From Brevundimonas sp. G8 (GTDB lineage Bacteria > Pseudomonadota > Alphaproteobacteria > Caulobacterales > Caulobacteraceae): 64,000 nt of DNA. The position numbers and the translations under genes were made by a program. The stretch lies in contig NZ_LR732816.1 of assembly GCF_902506205.1 (NCBI RefSeq), positions 62,001 through 126,000 on the forward strand, in the 5' to 3' direction. The notes beneath the pieces are model-generated. The model was not told the origin of the DNA and made no database searches. It was given only the letters and a program-made list of their open reading frames with translations. Below, piece by piece: positions 35,217 through 44,247 of this stretch (position 1 is the stretch's first letter; every line of letters begins with the position of its first letter).

Positions 35217-36934
35217 GCCTCACCCAGCGTCATCTCCCCACCGATCCATTCGACGCCGGCGTGGCGCAGGGCGTCGTTCGCCGCCGGTTCGTCGCCCATC
35301 GCCTGCGCCGCGCGATACAGGACGTAGTAGCTGTAGGGATCGTTGGGCCAGTCCGTCAGCAGTTCGGCGATCTTGGCCTTGGCCCCAGCTGCATCGCCGG
35401 ACGCCAGCATCGCGGCGGCCAGGCTGCGGCGCGTCGGATACCAGATCATCGGCGGATCGCCGCCCTCCGGCACCATGGCCTGGATCGTCGCCGCGCGGCC
35501 ATAGGCGGCGATGGCGGTCGGATAATCCTGATCGATCATGGCCGCGCGGCCTTCCAGCACCTTCTGGAACAGTTCGGCGAACCCGACCTGACGATCCGCC
35601 ATCGTTCCCTTGAACGCCTTGTCCGCCAGCAGGGCCGCGATGGCCTGGGCCTCGACCCGAACGGCCGCCGCATCGCCGCGCCGCGCCGCCGCCTCGCCGC
35701 GCGCATAGCGCCAGCCGACCCGCATCAACGGCCGACCGACATCCGGCTCGGGCAGGGCCGCGACCTGGGCGTCCGATCCGAACCGGCCGTAAAGCGCATA
35801 GGCGTCCGCCGCCATCACCTGACGATAGACGACATAGGCATCCTCGCCGGGTTCGGGCGCGCCCAGCAGCTGCGGATAGGTCGCCATATACCAGTCGGCC
35901 AGCTCCAGCCCTCGCTCGGCCCCGCCCGCCATCAGGGCGCCGCCCATGCCGAAGTGGATGTTGTGGGCGTGCAGCCTCATGCCGCGAATGCCGCCTGGCG
36001 GGCTGGCCAGTCGGTCATAGGTCTTGTCCAGCGCCACGGCATTGACGTTGGACATCATGGCGTCCTTGTACCGCCCCACTCGATAGAAGGTGTGCGACGG
36101 CATATGCACCAGGTGGCTGGCTCCCGGCGCCAGCAGGGCCAGCCGCTCGCCATAGGCCAGCGCCCGATGCGGATCGTCAGACCATTCCGTCAGGTGGATA
36201 TAGAGGTGGATGGACGCCGGATCGTTCGGCTTGACCGTCAGGCTGTGTTCCAGGATCGCCATCGCCCGCGTCACGGCCGGATCGGTGGCCTTGCCGTTGT
36301 CGTCCCACCATTCACCGTCGGGCTGCAGCATCCAGGCGTCGGCGGTGATGGACCCCACCGAGACGTCGTCGGGATGGCGTTTGGCGATCCGGTCCATGGC
36401 GCGGGCGAAGCGCAGGGCGCGCGTGTTTTCCTTGCCGGAGTAGCGCTGGATCAGGGCGTCGATCATCTGGCGCTGCATCGGCGTGGCGTCGCCGGCCAGC
36501 CGCCTAGCCTCGCGCGCAGCCCTCAGGCCCGTGGCGAGGGACTCTGGGTCGTTCCCGCCACCGTTCAGGTTCGGCCCGATGGCCCAGGCCTCGCCCCAGG
36601 CGCACATGCCGCACGACGGATCCAGCTGCCGCGCCTTGCGAAACGCCCGCACCGATTCCGAATGTTCGAACGCCCAGCGCAGCCGCACGCCATGGTCGAA
36701 CCAGGCCTGAGCCTCGGGGTTCTTCGTATCAACGGTGAAACCCTCGTCGCCGAAGCCGGGGACCATGACCATGTCCGCCGTCGGCTGGACATCGCCGACC
36801 GCGCCCAGGCGTCCGCAAACCTGGGGATTGGCGATCAGGGCCAGGGTCGCCGCCGTCGCCGTAGCGTCGGCCACCGCCACCGGCGCGATCAAACAGGCGA
36901 CCGAAACCGTCGCGACCCACAGACCCTTGCGCAT
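35213..36934 (-). CDS. secreted tetratricopeptide-repeat protein of unknown function
   Basis: A 573-residue exported protein with a signal peptide (residues 1-23, ACLIAPVAVADA). Residues about 80-560 contain repeated helical hairpins with TPR-like spacing (RAFRKARQLDPSCGMCAWGE, LEHSLTVKPNDPASIHLYIH, YGRAATIQAMVPEG). A distinct His-rich stretch (IHLYIHLTEWSDDPHRALAYG, HLVHMPSHTFYRVGR, HAHNIHFGMG) recurs in this family and suggests metal binding. The family is usually annotated only as TPR protein. It lies just downstream of the nucleotide pyrophosphatase-like gene on the same strand with a 61-base gap. Function unknown. Confidence 0.85.
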   Translation of the reverse strand: MRKGLWVATVSVACLIAPVAVADATATAATLALIANPQVCGRLGAVGDVQPTADMVMVPGFGDEGFTVDTKNPEAQAWFDHGVRLRWAFEHSESVRAFRKARQLDPSCGMCAWGEAWAIGPNLNGGGNDPESLATGLRAAREARRLAGDATPMQRQMIDALIQRYSGKENTRALRFARAMDRIAKRHPDDVSVGSITADAWMLQPDGEWWDDNGKATDPAVTRAMAILEHSLTVKPNDPASIHLYIHLTEWSDDPHRALAYGERLALLAPGASHLVHMPSHTFYRVGRYKDAMMSNVNAVALDKTYDRLASPPGGIRGMRLHAHNIHFGMGGALMAGGAERGLELADWYMATYPQLLGAPEPGEDAYVVYRQVMAADAYALYGRFGSDAQVAALPEPDVGRPLMRVGWRYARGEAAARRGDAAAVRVEAQAIAALLADKAFKGTMADRQVGFAELFQKVLEGRAAMIDQDYPTAIAAYGRAATIQAMVPEGGDPPMIWYPTRRSLAAAMLASGDAAGAKAKIAELLTDWPNDPYSYYVLYRAAQAMGDEPAANDALRHAGVEWIGGEMTLGEA

Positions 36935-36995
36935 TCCCGCCTCCCCCGCTTGGCGACCTTTGTGCGCTTAATTGGCCGCCTCGCCAATCACCCGA

Positions 36996-38243
36996 TCAGG
37001 GCGTGGTGACGGGCAAGGTGTCCTGCGCCCGGCCGTCTCCCGTCGGTGCGTTGAGGCCCAGCATGCGCGCCAGGAAGGGCTGCACGTCCACGCTGTCCAG
37101 ATCGGTCAGCCGCCGCCCCGCGACGACGCCCGGCCCGTGCGCGATGAAGACCGCCTCCATCTCCGGCGCCTGATTGTCATAGCCGTGGGCGCCGCCTGCG
37201 CGGGTGACCGGCCGATCCCGTGTCGCCGTCAGCCAGCCAGTCTCGACCAGGCAGACGATCTGCGCCACCCGCGGGTTGGAGCCATAGACCAGCCGCGCCG
37301 GCACATCGGCCTTGTTCCAGCATTCCATATGCGGATGACGACCGACCAGCTTGGCCTGCACCTCGGCCTCGCGGCCCGGCGCGGGATCGGCGGTCAGAAC
37401 CGCCCCGCCATAACCGATCTTCAGCGCCGCCGGGTCGATGATGTCGTCGATCCACACCACACGGTCCGGCGACGTGGCGGCCATGCCGTGATCGGACACC
37501 ACGACCAGCATGGTCCGATCATAAAGCCCCCTCGCCTTCAGCCCCTCGACCAACCGTCCCACGGACGCATCGACCGAGGCCACGGCGGCGCGAGTCTCAG
37601 GCGCATCTGGACCGTTGCGGTGGCCAGCGGTGTCCACGATGTCGAAATACAAGGTCTCCAGCTTTGGCCGCTGACCCGCCGGCAGGTCCAGCCACGACAG
37701 CACCCGATCCACCCGCACATCGCCCGGCATTCCCTGATCGAAGGGCGTCCACTGACTGGGCCGCACGCCATGGATCTCGACCTCCGATCCCGGCCAGAAC
37801 ATCGTGCCGGTGCGGACCCCGGCCTTTTCCGCCGTGACCCAGATCGGCTCGCCCTGATCCCAAAAGCCGCTTTCCTTGCTGGCCATGGTGAAGGTGCCCA
37901 ACTGCGCGTCCGTGAACCGGTTGCCGACGACGCCGTGGTGGTCAGGGTGCAGCCCCGTCACCAGCGTATAGTGGTTGGGGAAGGTCACGCTGGGGAAGGA
38001 CGGCCGCATCGGCCCGAACGCGCCGCCCGCCACCAGCCCGTCCATCACCGGCGTCTGGCCCTTGCCCAGATAATCCGGCGAGAACCCGTCGATCGAGACC
38101 AGAATCACCAGGTCGGGCCGCGCCGCCGAGGTCTCGACAACCGACGACTGCACAACCGCCGGGGCCGAAACCGGCGTTGCGGCGCAGGACGCAACCGCAA
38201 GGCTGGCGACCAGGGCCAGGCCGGTGGCGAGGAAACGGGACAT
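36996..38243 (-). CDS. nucleotide pyrophosphatase/phosphodiesterase-like lipoprotein (alkaline phosphatase superfamily)
   Basis: A 415-residue enzyme with a lipobox VASC (Cys20). Metal and nucleophile features of the NPP group: D52 in ILVSIDGFSPDYL, nucleophile Thr87 in FPSVTFPNHYTLVTG, HPDHHGVVGN, DIVDTAGHRNGP, VVVSDHGMAA, and the late His in GGAHGYDN. It would hydrolyse nucleotide phosphodiester or pyrophosphate bonds in the periplasm or outside the cell. Start at MSRFLATGL gives a clean lipoprotein signal; a possible ATG seven codons upstream would lengthen it. A long upstream open frame crosses the divergent ABC gene and is not coding. Confidence 0.9.
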   Translation of the reverse strand: MSRFLATGLALVASLAVASCAATPVSAPAVVQSSVVETSAARPDLVILVSIDGFSPDYLGKGQTPVMDGLVAGGAFGPMRPSFPSVTFPNHYTLVTGLHPDHHGVVGNRFTDAQLGTFTMASKESGFWDQGEPIWVTAEKAGVRTGTMFWPGSEVEIHGVRPSQWTPFDQGMPGDVRVDRVLSWLDLPAGQRPKLETLYFDIVDTAGHRNGPDAPETRAAVASVDASVGRLVEGLKARGLYDRTMLVVVSDHGMAATSPDRVVWIDDIIDPAALKIGYGGAVLTADPAPGREAEVQAKLVGRHPHMECWNKADVPARLVYGSNPRVAQIVCLVETGWLTATRDRPVTRAGGAHGYDNQAPEMEAVFIAHGPGVVAGRRLTDLDSVDVQPFLARMLGLNAPTGDGRAQDTLPVTTP

Positions 38244-38342
38244 GGGCTTACTCCAAGGCGACATCGAACCATTGCCTAAACTTAATGGACGACAGGCTTG
38301 CGACGGCTTGTGGGAACACGGTTCTCGCGCCAAGCTTGCGTC

Positions 38343-39254
38343 ATGGAAACCGTTATCGACATTCGCGGCCTGACCAAGATCTATGGGCCGGTGAGGGCCT
38401 TGGACGGCCTGACCCTGTCGATCCCGCGTGGCGGGGTCTATGGCGTTCTGGGCCCCAATGGCGCGGGCAAGTCCACCCTGTTTCGCACCCTGCTGGGCCT
38501 GATTCGCCCGACCGAGGGCGAGGCGACGGTGATGGGCGGACGGATCGGCGATCCGGCCTCGATGCGCCGCATGGGCTCGATGATCGAGACGCCGCGCTTT
38601 CCGCCCTTCATGACCGCCCGCCAGGTGCTCGAATGGCTGTCCCGCGCGCACGGCGGCGTGACCTCAGCCGAGATCGACAACTGGCTGCAACGCGTCGGCC
38701 TGACCGAGGCGGCAAACCGGCGCGTGAAGGGCTTTTCGGTCGGCATGCTGCAACGCCTGGGCGTCGCCGCGGCCCTGATGACCAAGCCGGATCTCGTCAT
38801 TCTGGATGAGCCGACCAGCGGCATGGATCCGCCTGGCATCCAGGAGATGCGCGCCCTGATCCGCAGCCTGGCCGACAACGACGGCGTCACCGTCATCCTC
38901 GCCAGCCACCAGTTGCAGGAGGTCCAGCGCGTCTGCGACCGCGTCGCCATCTTCAACAAGGGCAAGGTGATCACCGAGGGCCGGGTCTCCGACCTGACCG
39001 CCTCCGGCGAGCGTCTGCGCCTGTCCGTCACCCCCCTGGCCAAGGCCCTGTCGGTGCTGGGCGACCGCGCCACCCTGGACGGCGACGCCGTGGTGGCCGC
39101 CGTGCCCCGCGCCGAGGCCGCCGCCGCAATCAAGGCCCTGGTAGAAGGCGGCGTCGACATCGAGGAGGCCCGTTGGATCGGCGCCGACCTGGAAGACGTC
39201 TTCATGAGCGAAACCGGCTGGACCGGCGTGCAGGAGCAAAACCGTGCTGGCTGA
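38343..39254 (+). CDS. ABC-2 type exporter, ATP-binding subunit
   Basis: A 303-residue ATPase. Walker A is GPNGAGKST at 37-45, the Q-loop lies near LIRPTEGEATVMGG, and the signature region reads KGFSVGMLQRLGVAAAL. The usual LSGGQ is changed to FSVGM, as in other members of this exporter class. Walker B is LVILDEPTSGMDP and the H-loop VILASHQLQEV. The roughly 90-residue C-terminal domain (from NKGKVITEGRV) is the DUF4162-like extension seen in drug or polymer exporters. The start METVIDIRGLTKIYG fits the family. It overlaps the permease gene by 11 bases. Substrate unknown. Confidence 0.93.
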   Translation: METVIDIRGLTKIYGPVRALDGLTLSIPRGGVYGVLGPNGAGKSTLFRTLLGLIRPTEGEATVMGGRIGDPASMRRMGSMIETPRFPPFMTARQVLEWLSRAHGGVTSAEIDNWLQRVGLTEAANRRVKGFSVGMLQRLGVAAALMTKPDLVILDEPTSGMDPPGIQEMRALIRSLADNDGVTVILASHQLQEVQRVCDRVAIFNKGKVITEGRVSDLTASGERLRLSVTPLAKALSVLGDRATLDGDAVVAAVPRAEAAAAIKALVEGGVDIEEARWIGADLEDVFMSETGWTGVQEQNRAG

Positions 39255-40089
39255 CGCGATCCGATCCGAAACCTACCGCCTGTCCAAGAACTGGATCCAG
39301 GTCGTCTTGGCCACCCTGGTCGTCCCGGTTCTGTTTATCGCCGGGGGCACCTTTTACCTGTTCCAAGCCAAGGCCAAGGGCGGTCCCATGGCGATGGCGG
39401 CTGGAATAAATCCCAACATGCCCTCCACGCCCATCAACCTGATGGAGGCGCTCACGTTTGGTGCAGACAAGGGCGCCAACGGTCTTGTCCTCATCTTCAT
39501 GCTGGTTGCGGCCGCTACCCTCTATGTCGGCGATTATCGCTGGGAAACCTGGCGCCTAATCAGCGCCCGCAACAGCCGACCCTCTCTATTGCTGGGCAAG
39601 ATCGCCGTCATGAAAGCGCTGGCTTTCGCCGGTTTGATCGCGTTCCTGATCGCAACGGTCATATTCAACGTGATGAAGGCAGGCGTCTTCGGCCGAGGAC
39701 TGACGTTCTCAACCGACGTATCCGCCCTGGGCGAATTCGCCCTCCTTTGGGTTCTGTCTTGGGTGCGTATTGTTCAATTCACACTGATCGCCCTGCTGAC
39801 CGGCGTCCTGACACGCTCGCTCATGGCCGCGTTATTCGTGCCCTGGGCGCTGGGCTTCGCTCAATCGCTGTTCGGTAGCGTTCTGCCGATCATCGGATGG
39901 GACCCAGCGAGCTGGAAGGCTCAGTTGCTCCTTCCCGGCCTGGCCTACGATACGCTCAAGGCCATAGTTTCGAACGTACCGAATGCACCTTCCCTGTGGC
40001 CTAGCTTGGTCAGCCTAGCTCTTTGGACCCTCGTCCCCCTCATCGCCTCGATCGTCTGGTTCAATCGCCAGGACCTGTCGAAGGAATAG
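39244..40089 (+). CDS. ABC-2 type exporter, permease subunit
   Basis: A 281-residue membrane protein with about six hydrophobic segments (for instance WIQVVLATLVVPVLFIAGG near residue 20 and GLVLIFMLVAAATLYVGDY near residue 85). It starts at GTG, preceded by AGGAG inside the ATPase gene, and the two genes overlap by 11 bases. Conserved DYRWETWRLISARNSRP between helices 2 and 3 resembles other ABC-2 permeases. The second half is noticeably less GC-rich than the ATPase gene. The last 29 bases overlap the convergent LysR gene. With the ATPase it should form a complete exporter; cargo unknown. Confidence 0.88.
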   Translation: MLADAIRSETYRLSKNWIQVVLATLVVPVLFIAGGTFYLFQAKAKGGPMAMAAGINPNMPSTPINLMEALTFGADKGANGLVLIFMLVAAATLYVGDYRWETWRLISARNSRPSLLLGKIAVMKALAFAGLIAFLIATVIFNVMKAGVFGRGLTFSTDVSALGEFALLWVLSWVRIVQFTLIALLTGVLTRSLMAALFVPWALGFAQSLFGSVLPIIGWDPASWKAQLLLPGLAYDTLKAIVSNVPNAPSLWPSLVSLALWTLVPLIASIVWFNRQDLSKE

Positions 40090-40978
40090 GCGGTGGCGGA
40101 CTGCGCGCGCCTTCCGCGACCAGCCAGTCGCGGAAGGCGTCAACCGCCGCATCCCTGCGGCCCTCCGGCCGCAGGAAAGCGAACCACGACGGCCGCTCCA
40201 CGAAGCCGAACGGTGCCGCCAGCCGACCCGCGATGACATCCGGCGCCACGAAGGCCCACGGCGCGATAGCCACGCCCAGGCCCGAGATCGCCGCCTCGAC
40301 CAGCGAATGGTTGTGGGCGAACTCCCGCTCCATAGTCGCCGGTGGCAGGGCCACGCCCGCCAGTTCCGACCACGCCGGCCAGGCCCGACGGAAGGTGGCC
40401 GAGCGCAGACGCGGCGCGCGCGCCACGGCCTCCAGCGTCGGCAGCCCCGCCATCAAGGCCGGCGCCCCGACCGGCCCCTGATGCTGCGCCAGAAAGCGCG
40501 TGGACTGGGTGCGGGCATGGGCCTGATCCGGCTCGACGATGCGAATGGCCCCGTCGAACCGATCACGCCGATAATCGACCATGGCATAGGATTCCGACAG
40601 CCTGACCCGTACTTCGGGATGCGTGTCCAGAAACCCTGGCAGGCGCGGGATCAGCCATTTCAGCGCGAACGTGCCCAGGCATGAAATCTCGATCTCTCGC
40701 GCCACGCCCAGCCGCACGCCATCGACCGCATCGCTGATCGCGCTAAAGGCCGGTGTCAGCCGCCCGGCCAGTTGCGCACCCGCCTCAGTCAGGGTCAGCG
40801 CATGGCGCGGGCCGGTCACCAGGGTCACGCCCAGCGAGGCCTGCAGGGCCGCGATCTGGCGGCTGACAGCACCGTGGGTCACGCACAGCTCGGCCGCCGC
40901 ACGGGTCATGCTTCTGTGCCGGGCGAAGACCTCGAAGGTTCTCAATGCATTCAGCGGTGGCGGCACCCGGCCCGACAT
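40061..40978 (-). CDS. LysR-type transcriptional regulator (GcvA-like)
   Basis: A 305-residue regulator. The N-terminal winged helix-turn-helix (about residues 8-65) reads LNALRTFEVFARHRSMTRAA then LCVTHGAVSRQIAALQASLG, typical of the GcvA/AmpR branch. The C-terminal effector-binding domain follows (EIEISCLGTFALKWLIPRL, then LARTGLGVAIAPW-like IAPWAFV). Start chosen at MSGRVPPPLNALRTFEVF because GGGGAG sits nine bases upstream; an ATG seven codons earlier lacks a site. The gene it controls is not evident: it is convergent with the ABC exporter and divergent from the 39-aa gene. Autoregulation is likely for the family. Confidence 0.92.
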   Translation of the reverse strand: MSGRVPPPLNALRTFEVFARHRSMTRAAAELCVTHGAVSRQIAALQASLGVTLVTGPRHALTLTEAGAQLAGRLTPAFSAISDAVDGVRLGVAREIEISCLGTFALKWLIPRLPGFLDTHPEVRVRLSESYAMVDYRRDRFDGAIRIVEPDQAHARTQSTRFLAQHQGPVGAPALMAGLPTLEAVARAPRLRSATFRRAWPAWSELAGVALPPATMEREFAHNHSLVEAAISGLGVAIAPWAFVAPDVIAGRLAAPFGFVERPSWFAFLRPEGRRDAAVDAFRDWLVAEGARSPPPPIPSTGPGD

Positions 40979-41051
40979 GTGATCTCCCCTCACAGACACC
41001 GACCCGCTTAATCGATTTCTGCGGCTTGGGAAATCGGGTTCAAGCTTGGCG

Positions 41052-41171
41052 ATGCCGCATCCGAACCCACCGCCAAAGCCGCCTCGCCGCTCGTTGCTCG
41101 ACCAGATCGCCTATGGCCTGTGCATTCTACTCATATGGGGCATGGCGGTCGCCGCCATCCTGGACGGCTAG
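41052..41171 (+). CDS. small single-helix membrane protein (39 aa)
   Basis: A short open frame with the layout of a bitopic small protein. A Pro/Lys/Arg-rich N-terminus (MPHPNPPPKPPRRSLLDQ) is followed by one hydrophobic helix of about 19 residues (IAYGLCILLIWGMAVAAIL) and a DG end. Positive charge before the helix predicts a cytoplasmic N-terminus. The TAG stop shares bases with the stop of the convergent GNAT gene, the packing style seen at other real gene ends in this window. AGCTTGGCG precedes the ATG without a strong site. Function unknown; moderate confidence. Confidence 0.5.
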   Translation: MPHPNPPPKPPRRSLLDQIAYGLCILLIWGMAVAAILDG

Positions 41172-41626
41172 AGCCGCTTTTCCATGAAGACATCGGCGCG
41201 GGCATAGGGCGTCGGCCGCGCCGGCAAGTGGACGAAGCCGAAGCTTTCATACAGGGCGATGGCCGGCGTCAGGGCGCTGTTGGTCTCCAGATAAAGCCGA
41301 CCCGCACCGGCCGCCCGCGCCGCCGTCTCGCAGGCTTCCAGCAAGCGCCGGGCCAGCCCCAGGCCGCGCGCGGCGGGCGTAACCGTCATTTTGCAGACCT
41401 CAACTCCGTCGTCGGTCGGAACCAGGGCGCAGCACCCCACGGCCTCACCATCCCGTTCCGCGATGAAGATGCGCCCGCCCTTGTCCAGGAACACGCCCTG
41501 CGGATTGTCGATGGCGAGTCGATCCTTGGCCTCGACGGCGAAGCCGCCTTCGGCCAGCCAGGCCGTGTTCAACTGCGCCCAGACGGCGGCGTGGTCGGGA
41601 CGGAAATCAACGATGGCGACGTTCAT
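41168..41626 (-). CDS. GNAT family N-acetyltransferase
   Basis: A 152-residue acetyltransferase. The acetyl-CoA-binding motif A is KMTVTPAARGLGLARRLLEA (about residues 79-98), matching Q/RxxGxG/A in degenerate form as ARGLGLA. Motif B is LYLETNSALTPAIALYESFGF. The first strand is VAIVDFRPDH. This is the arrangement of the MarR-associated or phosphinothricin-type GNAT group, but the substrate is unknown. It lies between the small membrane protein gene and the rplQ terminator. Confidence 0.9.
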   Translation of the reverse strand: MNVAIVDFRPDHAAVWAQLNTAWLAEGGFAVEAKDRLAIDNPQGVFLDKGGRIFIAERDGEAVGCCALVPTDDGVEVCKMTVTPAARGLGLARRLLEACETAARAAGAGRLYLETNSALTPAIALYESFGFVHLPARPTPYARADVFMEKRL

Positions 41627-41652
41627 TCACCCCTCATGCCCCGTCTCCGCTC

Positions 41653-41688
41653 AAAGCAAAAGGGCGGTCGGATTGCTCCGACCGCCCT
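41653..41688 (-). terminator. rho-independent terminator of the ribosomal protein operon
   Basis: AGGGCGGTCGGA (41661-41672) and TCCGACCGCCCT (41677-41688) make a perfect 12-bp stem around TTGC. On the minus strand it is followed by TTTGCTTTGA. It lies 28 bases after the rplQ stop and ends the S10-spc-alpha cluster. Confidence 0.9.
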
Positions 41689-41715
41689 TCCGGCGTTTGG
41701 TCATGCGACCAAATC

Positions 41716-42135
41716 TTAGTCTTCGTCGCCGCCTTCGAAGGCCAGGACCGGACCAGAGTCCTTGCCCTTGGCTTCGACGTCGCGATCGACGAACTCGATG
41801 ACGGCCATCGGGGCGTTGTCGCCGTGGCGGAAGCCGGCCTTCATGATGCGGATATAGCCGCCGTTACGCTCGCTGTAGCGCGGGCCGAGCGTTTCGAACA
41901 GCTTGCCGACTTGCGGCACGTCGCGAACCTGGCTGATGGCCTGACGACGAGCGTGCAGGTCGCCCTTCTTGGCGAGGGTGACCAGCTTCTCGACGAAGGG
42001 ACGCAGTTCCTTCGCCTTGGGCAGGGTCGTGGTGATCTGCTCGTGCTTGATCAGCGAGGCGGCCATGTTCGCGAACATGGCGGTGCGGTGGCTACTCGTG
42101 CGACCGAGTTTACGATGGGCGGCGCCGTGGCGCAT
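41716..42135 (-). CDS. rplQ: 50S ribosomal protein L17
   Basis: A 139-residue L17 with the conserved [12 protein letters not shown] start, [20 protein letters not shown] and the [16 protein letters not shown] helix. It is slightly longer than E. coli L17 because of an acidic C-terminal tail ending EGGDED. Last gene of the cluster, 104 bases after rpoA; it is followed by the operon terminator. L17 sits near the peptide exit tunnel and is essential. Confidence 0.97.
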   Translation of the reverse strand: MRHGAAHRKLGRTSSHRTAMFANMAASLIKHEQITTTLPKAKELRPFVEKLVTLAKKGDLHARRQAISQVRDVPQVGKLFETLGPRYSERNGGYIRIMKAGFRHGDNAPMAVIEFVDRDVEAKGKDSGPVLAFEGGDED

Positions 42136-42196
42136 CTGGGTCTCTCCTACTCCGGAACCGGTATCCTCAAAGGGACCTGGAACCGTAATCTTCTAA

Positions 42197-42229
42197 CCGC
42201 CCCGACATTCTCCCAAGGGAGACGGGCGG
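42197..42229 (-). other. nested hairpin between rpoA and rplQ
   Basis: Outer arms CCGCCC (42197-42202) and GGGCGG (42224-42229) enclose inner arms CTCCC and GGGAG around AA. It occupies the rpoA-rplQ gap just after the rpoA stop and lacks a T-run. It may mark an RNA processing or attenuation point. No function can be assigned from sequence. Confidence 0.35.
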
Positions 42230-42239
42230 AGGGTTGAAC

Positions 42240-43259
42240 TTAGATCTGGTCGTCGAACTTCTTGGCCAGGTCTTCGATGTTTTCGGGGGGCCAGTTCGGC
42301 ACGTCCATGCCGAGGCTGAGGCCCATCGTCGTGAGAACTTCCTTGATCTCGTTCAACGACTTGCGGCCGAAGTTCGGGGTACGAAGCATTTCGCCCTCGG
42401 TCTTCTGGATCAGGTCGCCGATGTAGACGATGTTGTCGTTCTTCAAGCAGTTGGCCGAACGAACCGACAGTTCCAGCTCGTCCACCTTCTTCAGCAGCGC
42501 CGGGTTGAAGGGCAGGTCGGGCTTGCCGTCCGACTGCTCGACAGCCTTCTTGGGCTCTTCGAAGGTGATGAAGATCTGGAGTTGGTCTTGCAGGATGCGC
42601 GCCGCATAAGCGACGGCGTCAACCGGCGTGACCGCACCGTTGGTTTCGACTTCAAGCAGCAGCTTGTCGTAGTCCAGCGACTGGCCCTGACGGGTCGGCT
42701 CGACGCGGTAAGCCACCTTCTTGACCGGCGAATACAGGGCGTCGACGGCGATCAGGCCGATCGGCGCATCTTCCGGACGGTTCAGTTCGGCGGCGACGTA
42801 GCCCTTGCCGTTCTGGACGGTCAGTTCCATGCGAACCGACGCGCCGTCGTCCAGCGTGCAGATGACGTGATCGGGGTTCAGAACCTCGATGTCCGCCGGC
42901 ACGTCGATCTGACCCGCAGTCACGGCGCCGGGGCCCGTGGCGCGCAGGGTCATGCGCTTGGGGCCTTCGGCGTGCATGCGCAGCGCCAGTTGCTTGATGT
43001 TCAGAACGATGTCGACCACGTCTTCCCGCACGCCTTCCAGCGACGAGAATTCATGAACGACGCCGTCGATCTGGATGGCCGTGACAGCCGCGCCTTGCAG
43101 CGAGGACAGCAGAACGCGACGGAGCGCGTTGCCGAGCGTCACGCCGAAGCCACGCTCGAGGGGTTCGGCCACCAGGCGCGCCTTGCGCTGGGTGTCGGAA
43201 CCGATCTCGATCTGCGGCTTCTCGGGACGGATCAGCTCTTGCCAGTTTCTTTCGATCAT
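42240..43259 (-). CDS. rpoA: DNA-directed RNA polymerase subunit alpha
   Basis: A 339-residue alpha subunit. The N-terminal dimerisation domain (to about residue 235) carries [18 protein letters not shown] and [15 protein letters not shown]. An acidic linker follows. The C-terminal domain binds UP elements and activators: [20 protein letters not shown] with the conserved Arg, Asn and Cys, and [14 protein letters not shown]. Start at [18 protein letters not shown]; the frame is open 41 codons upstream, but those codons are not alpha-like. It lies between rpsK and rplQ as in most proteobacteria. Confidence 0.98.
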   Translation of the reverse strand: MIERNWQELIRPEKPQIEIGSDTQRKARLVAEPLERGFGVTLGNALRRVLLSSLQGAAVTAIQIDGVVHEFSSLEGVREDVVDIVLNIKQLALRMHAEGPKRMTLRATGPGAVTAGQIDVPADIEVLNPDHVICTLDDGASVRMELTVQNGKGYVAAELNRPEDAPIGLIAVDALYSPVKKVAYRVEPTRQGQSLDYDKLLLEVETNGAVTPVDAVAYAARILQDQLQIFITFEEPKKAVEQSDGKPDLPFNPALLKKVDELELSVRSANCLKNDNIVYIGDLIQKTEGEMLRTPNFGRKSLNEIKEVLTTMGLSLGMDVPNWPPENIEDLAKKFDDQI

Positions 43260-43351
43260 TTTGTCCCTCGAACGGGTTTCGCCTGCTCCGGCCTTGTCGA
43301 CGAGGCCATGATGGAGCGGACGGAGATGGGGGGTGCCTAGAACGCTATCGC

Positions 43352-43741
43352 TTAGACGCGACGACGCTTGGGCGGACGGCAACCATTGTGCGGCATCGGC
43401 GTGACGTCGCGGATGGTCGTGATCGTCAGGCCGACCGACTGCAGAGCGCGCAGGGCCGACTCACGGCCGGAACCCGGACCCGAGACGTTCACTTCCAGCG
43501 TCTTCACGCCGTGTTCCTGAGCCTTCTTGCCAGCGTCTTCAGCGGCCATCTGGGCGGCGTAAGGGGTCGACTTACGCGAACCCTTGAAGCCCATGTGTCC
43601 GGCCGAAGACCACGAGATCGCGTTGCCCTGGGCATCGGTGATCGTGATCATGGTGTTGTTGAACGAAGCATTCACGTGGGCGACGCCCGAGGTGATGTTC
43701 TTGCGCTCGCGCTTCTTTACGCGACCCGGTTCCTTGGCCAT
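43352..43741 (-). CDS. rpsK: 30S ribosomal protein S11
   Basis: A 129-residue S11. It shows the full family signature: [58 protein letters not shown] and the terminal PPKRRRV. S11 forms part of the platform near the mRNA exit site with S7. It is 10 bases after rpsM and 92 bases before rpoA. Confidence 0.98.
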   Translation of the reverse strand: MAKEPGRVKKRERKNITSGVAHVNASFNNTMITITDAQGNAISWSSAGHMGFKGSRKSTPYAAQMAAEDAGKKAQEHGVKTLEVNVSGPGSGRESALRALQSVGLTITTIRDVTPMPHNGCRPPKRRRV

Positions 43742-43750
43742 GTGTCTGTC

Positions 43751-44119
43751 TTACTTCTTCTTGCCGGCGATCGGCTTGGCGGGACCCTTGCGGGTGCGGG
43801 CGTTCGTATGGGTGCGCTGGCCGCGGACCGGCAGGCCCTTACGGTGACGCAGGCCGCGGTAGCAGGCCAGGTCCATCAGACGCTTGATGTTCATCGACGT
43901 CTCGCGGCGCAGATCGCCCTCGACGGTGTGATCCTTGTCGATCGTTTCGCGGATCGACAAGACTTCGGCGTCCGTCAGCTGGTTCACGCGGCGGGCGGCT
44001 TCGATGCCCACCTTCTCGGTGATGTCCTTGGCGGCGGCGGGGCCGATGCCATGGATATACTGAAGCGCGATCTCTACGCGCTTGTTGGTCGGGATGTTGA
44101 CGCCAGCAATACGGGCCAC
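43751..44119 (-). CDS. rpsM: 30S ribosomal protein S13
   Basis: A 122-residue S13. The start codon is GTG ([20 protein letters not shown]), with a GGAGAA site seven bases upstream; the frame continues 12 codons further up, but those codons are not S13-like. Core: [38 protein letters not shown] and the basic tail [15 protein letters not shown] that reaches the P-site tRNA. Normally adk or rpmJ is just upstream; here a TonB-like gene and two hairpins intervene. Confidence 0.97.
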   Translation of the reverse strand: MARIAGVNIPTNKRVEIALQYIHGIGPAAAKDITEKVGIEAARRVNQLTDAEVLSIRETIDKDHTVEGDLRRETSMNIKRLMDLACYRGLRHRKGLPVRGQRTHTNARTRKGPAKPIAGKKK

Positions 44120-44155
44120 GAAATTCTCCAGATACGCGTTAGTCAGACGCAACAA

Positions 44156-44205
44156 ACGCTCCGGTCAACAGACCAGGAGCGTGGCGCCCTTCGCGGGAAG
44201 GCGCC
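44156..44205 (-). promoter_or_regulatory. two strong hairpins between the TonB-like gene and rpsM
   Basis: Hairpin 1 pairs ACGCTCC-GGTC (44156-44166) with GACC-A-GGAGCGT (44171-44182) and is followed on the minus strand by TTTGTTG. Hairpin 2 pairs GGCGCCCTTC (44183-44192) with GAAGGCGCC (44197-44205). Together they could terminate or attenuate transcription from the TonB-like gene, or form a leader structure for rpsM translation. The T-rich stretch after hairpin 1 is short, so efficiency is uncertain. Confidence 0.5.
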
Positions 44206-44247
44206 CTTATACATGTGATTCACGAGGCGTCAACATCTGGAGGCGCC

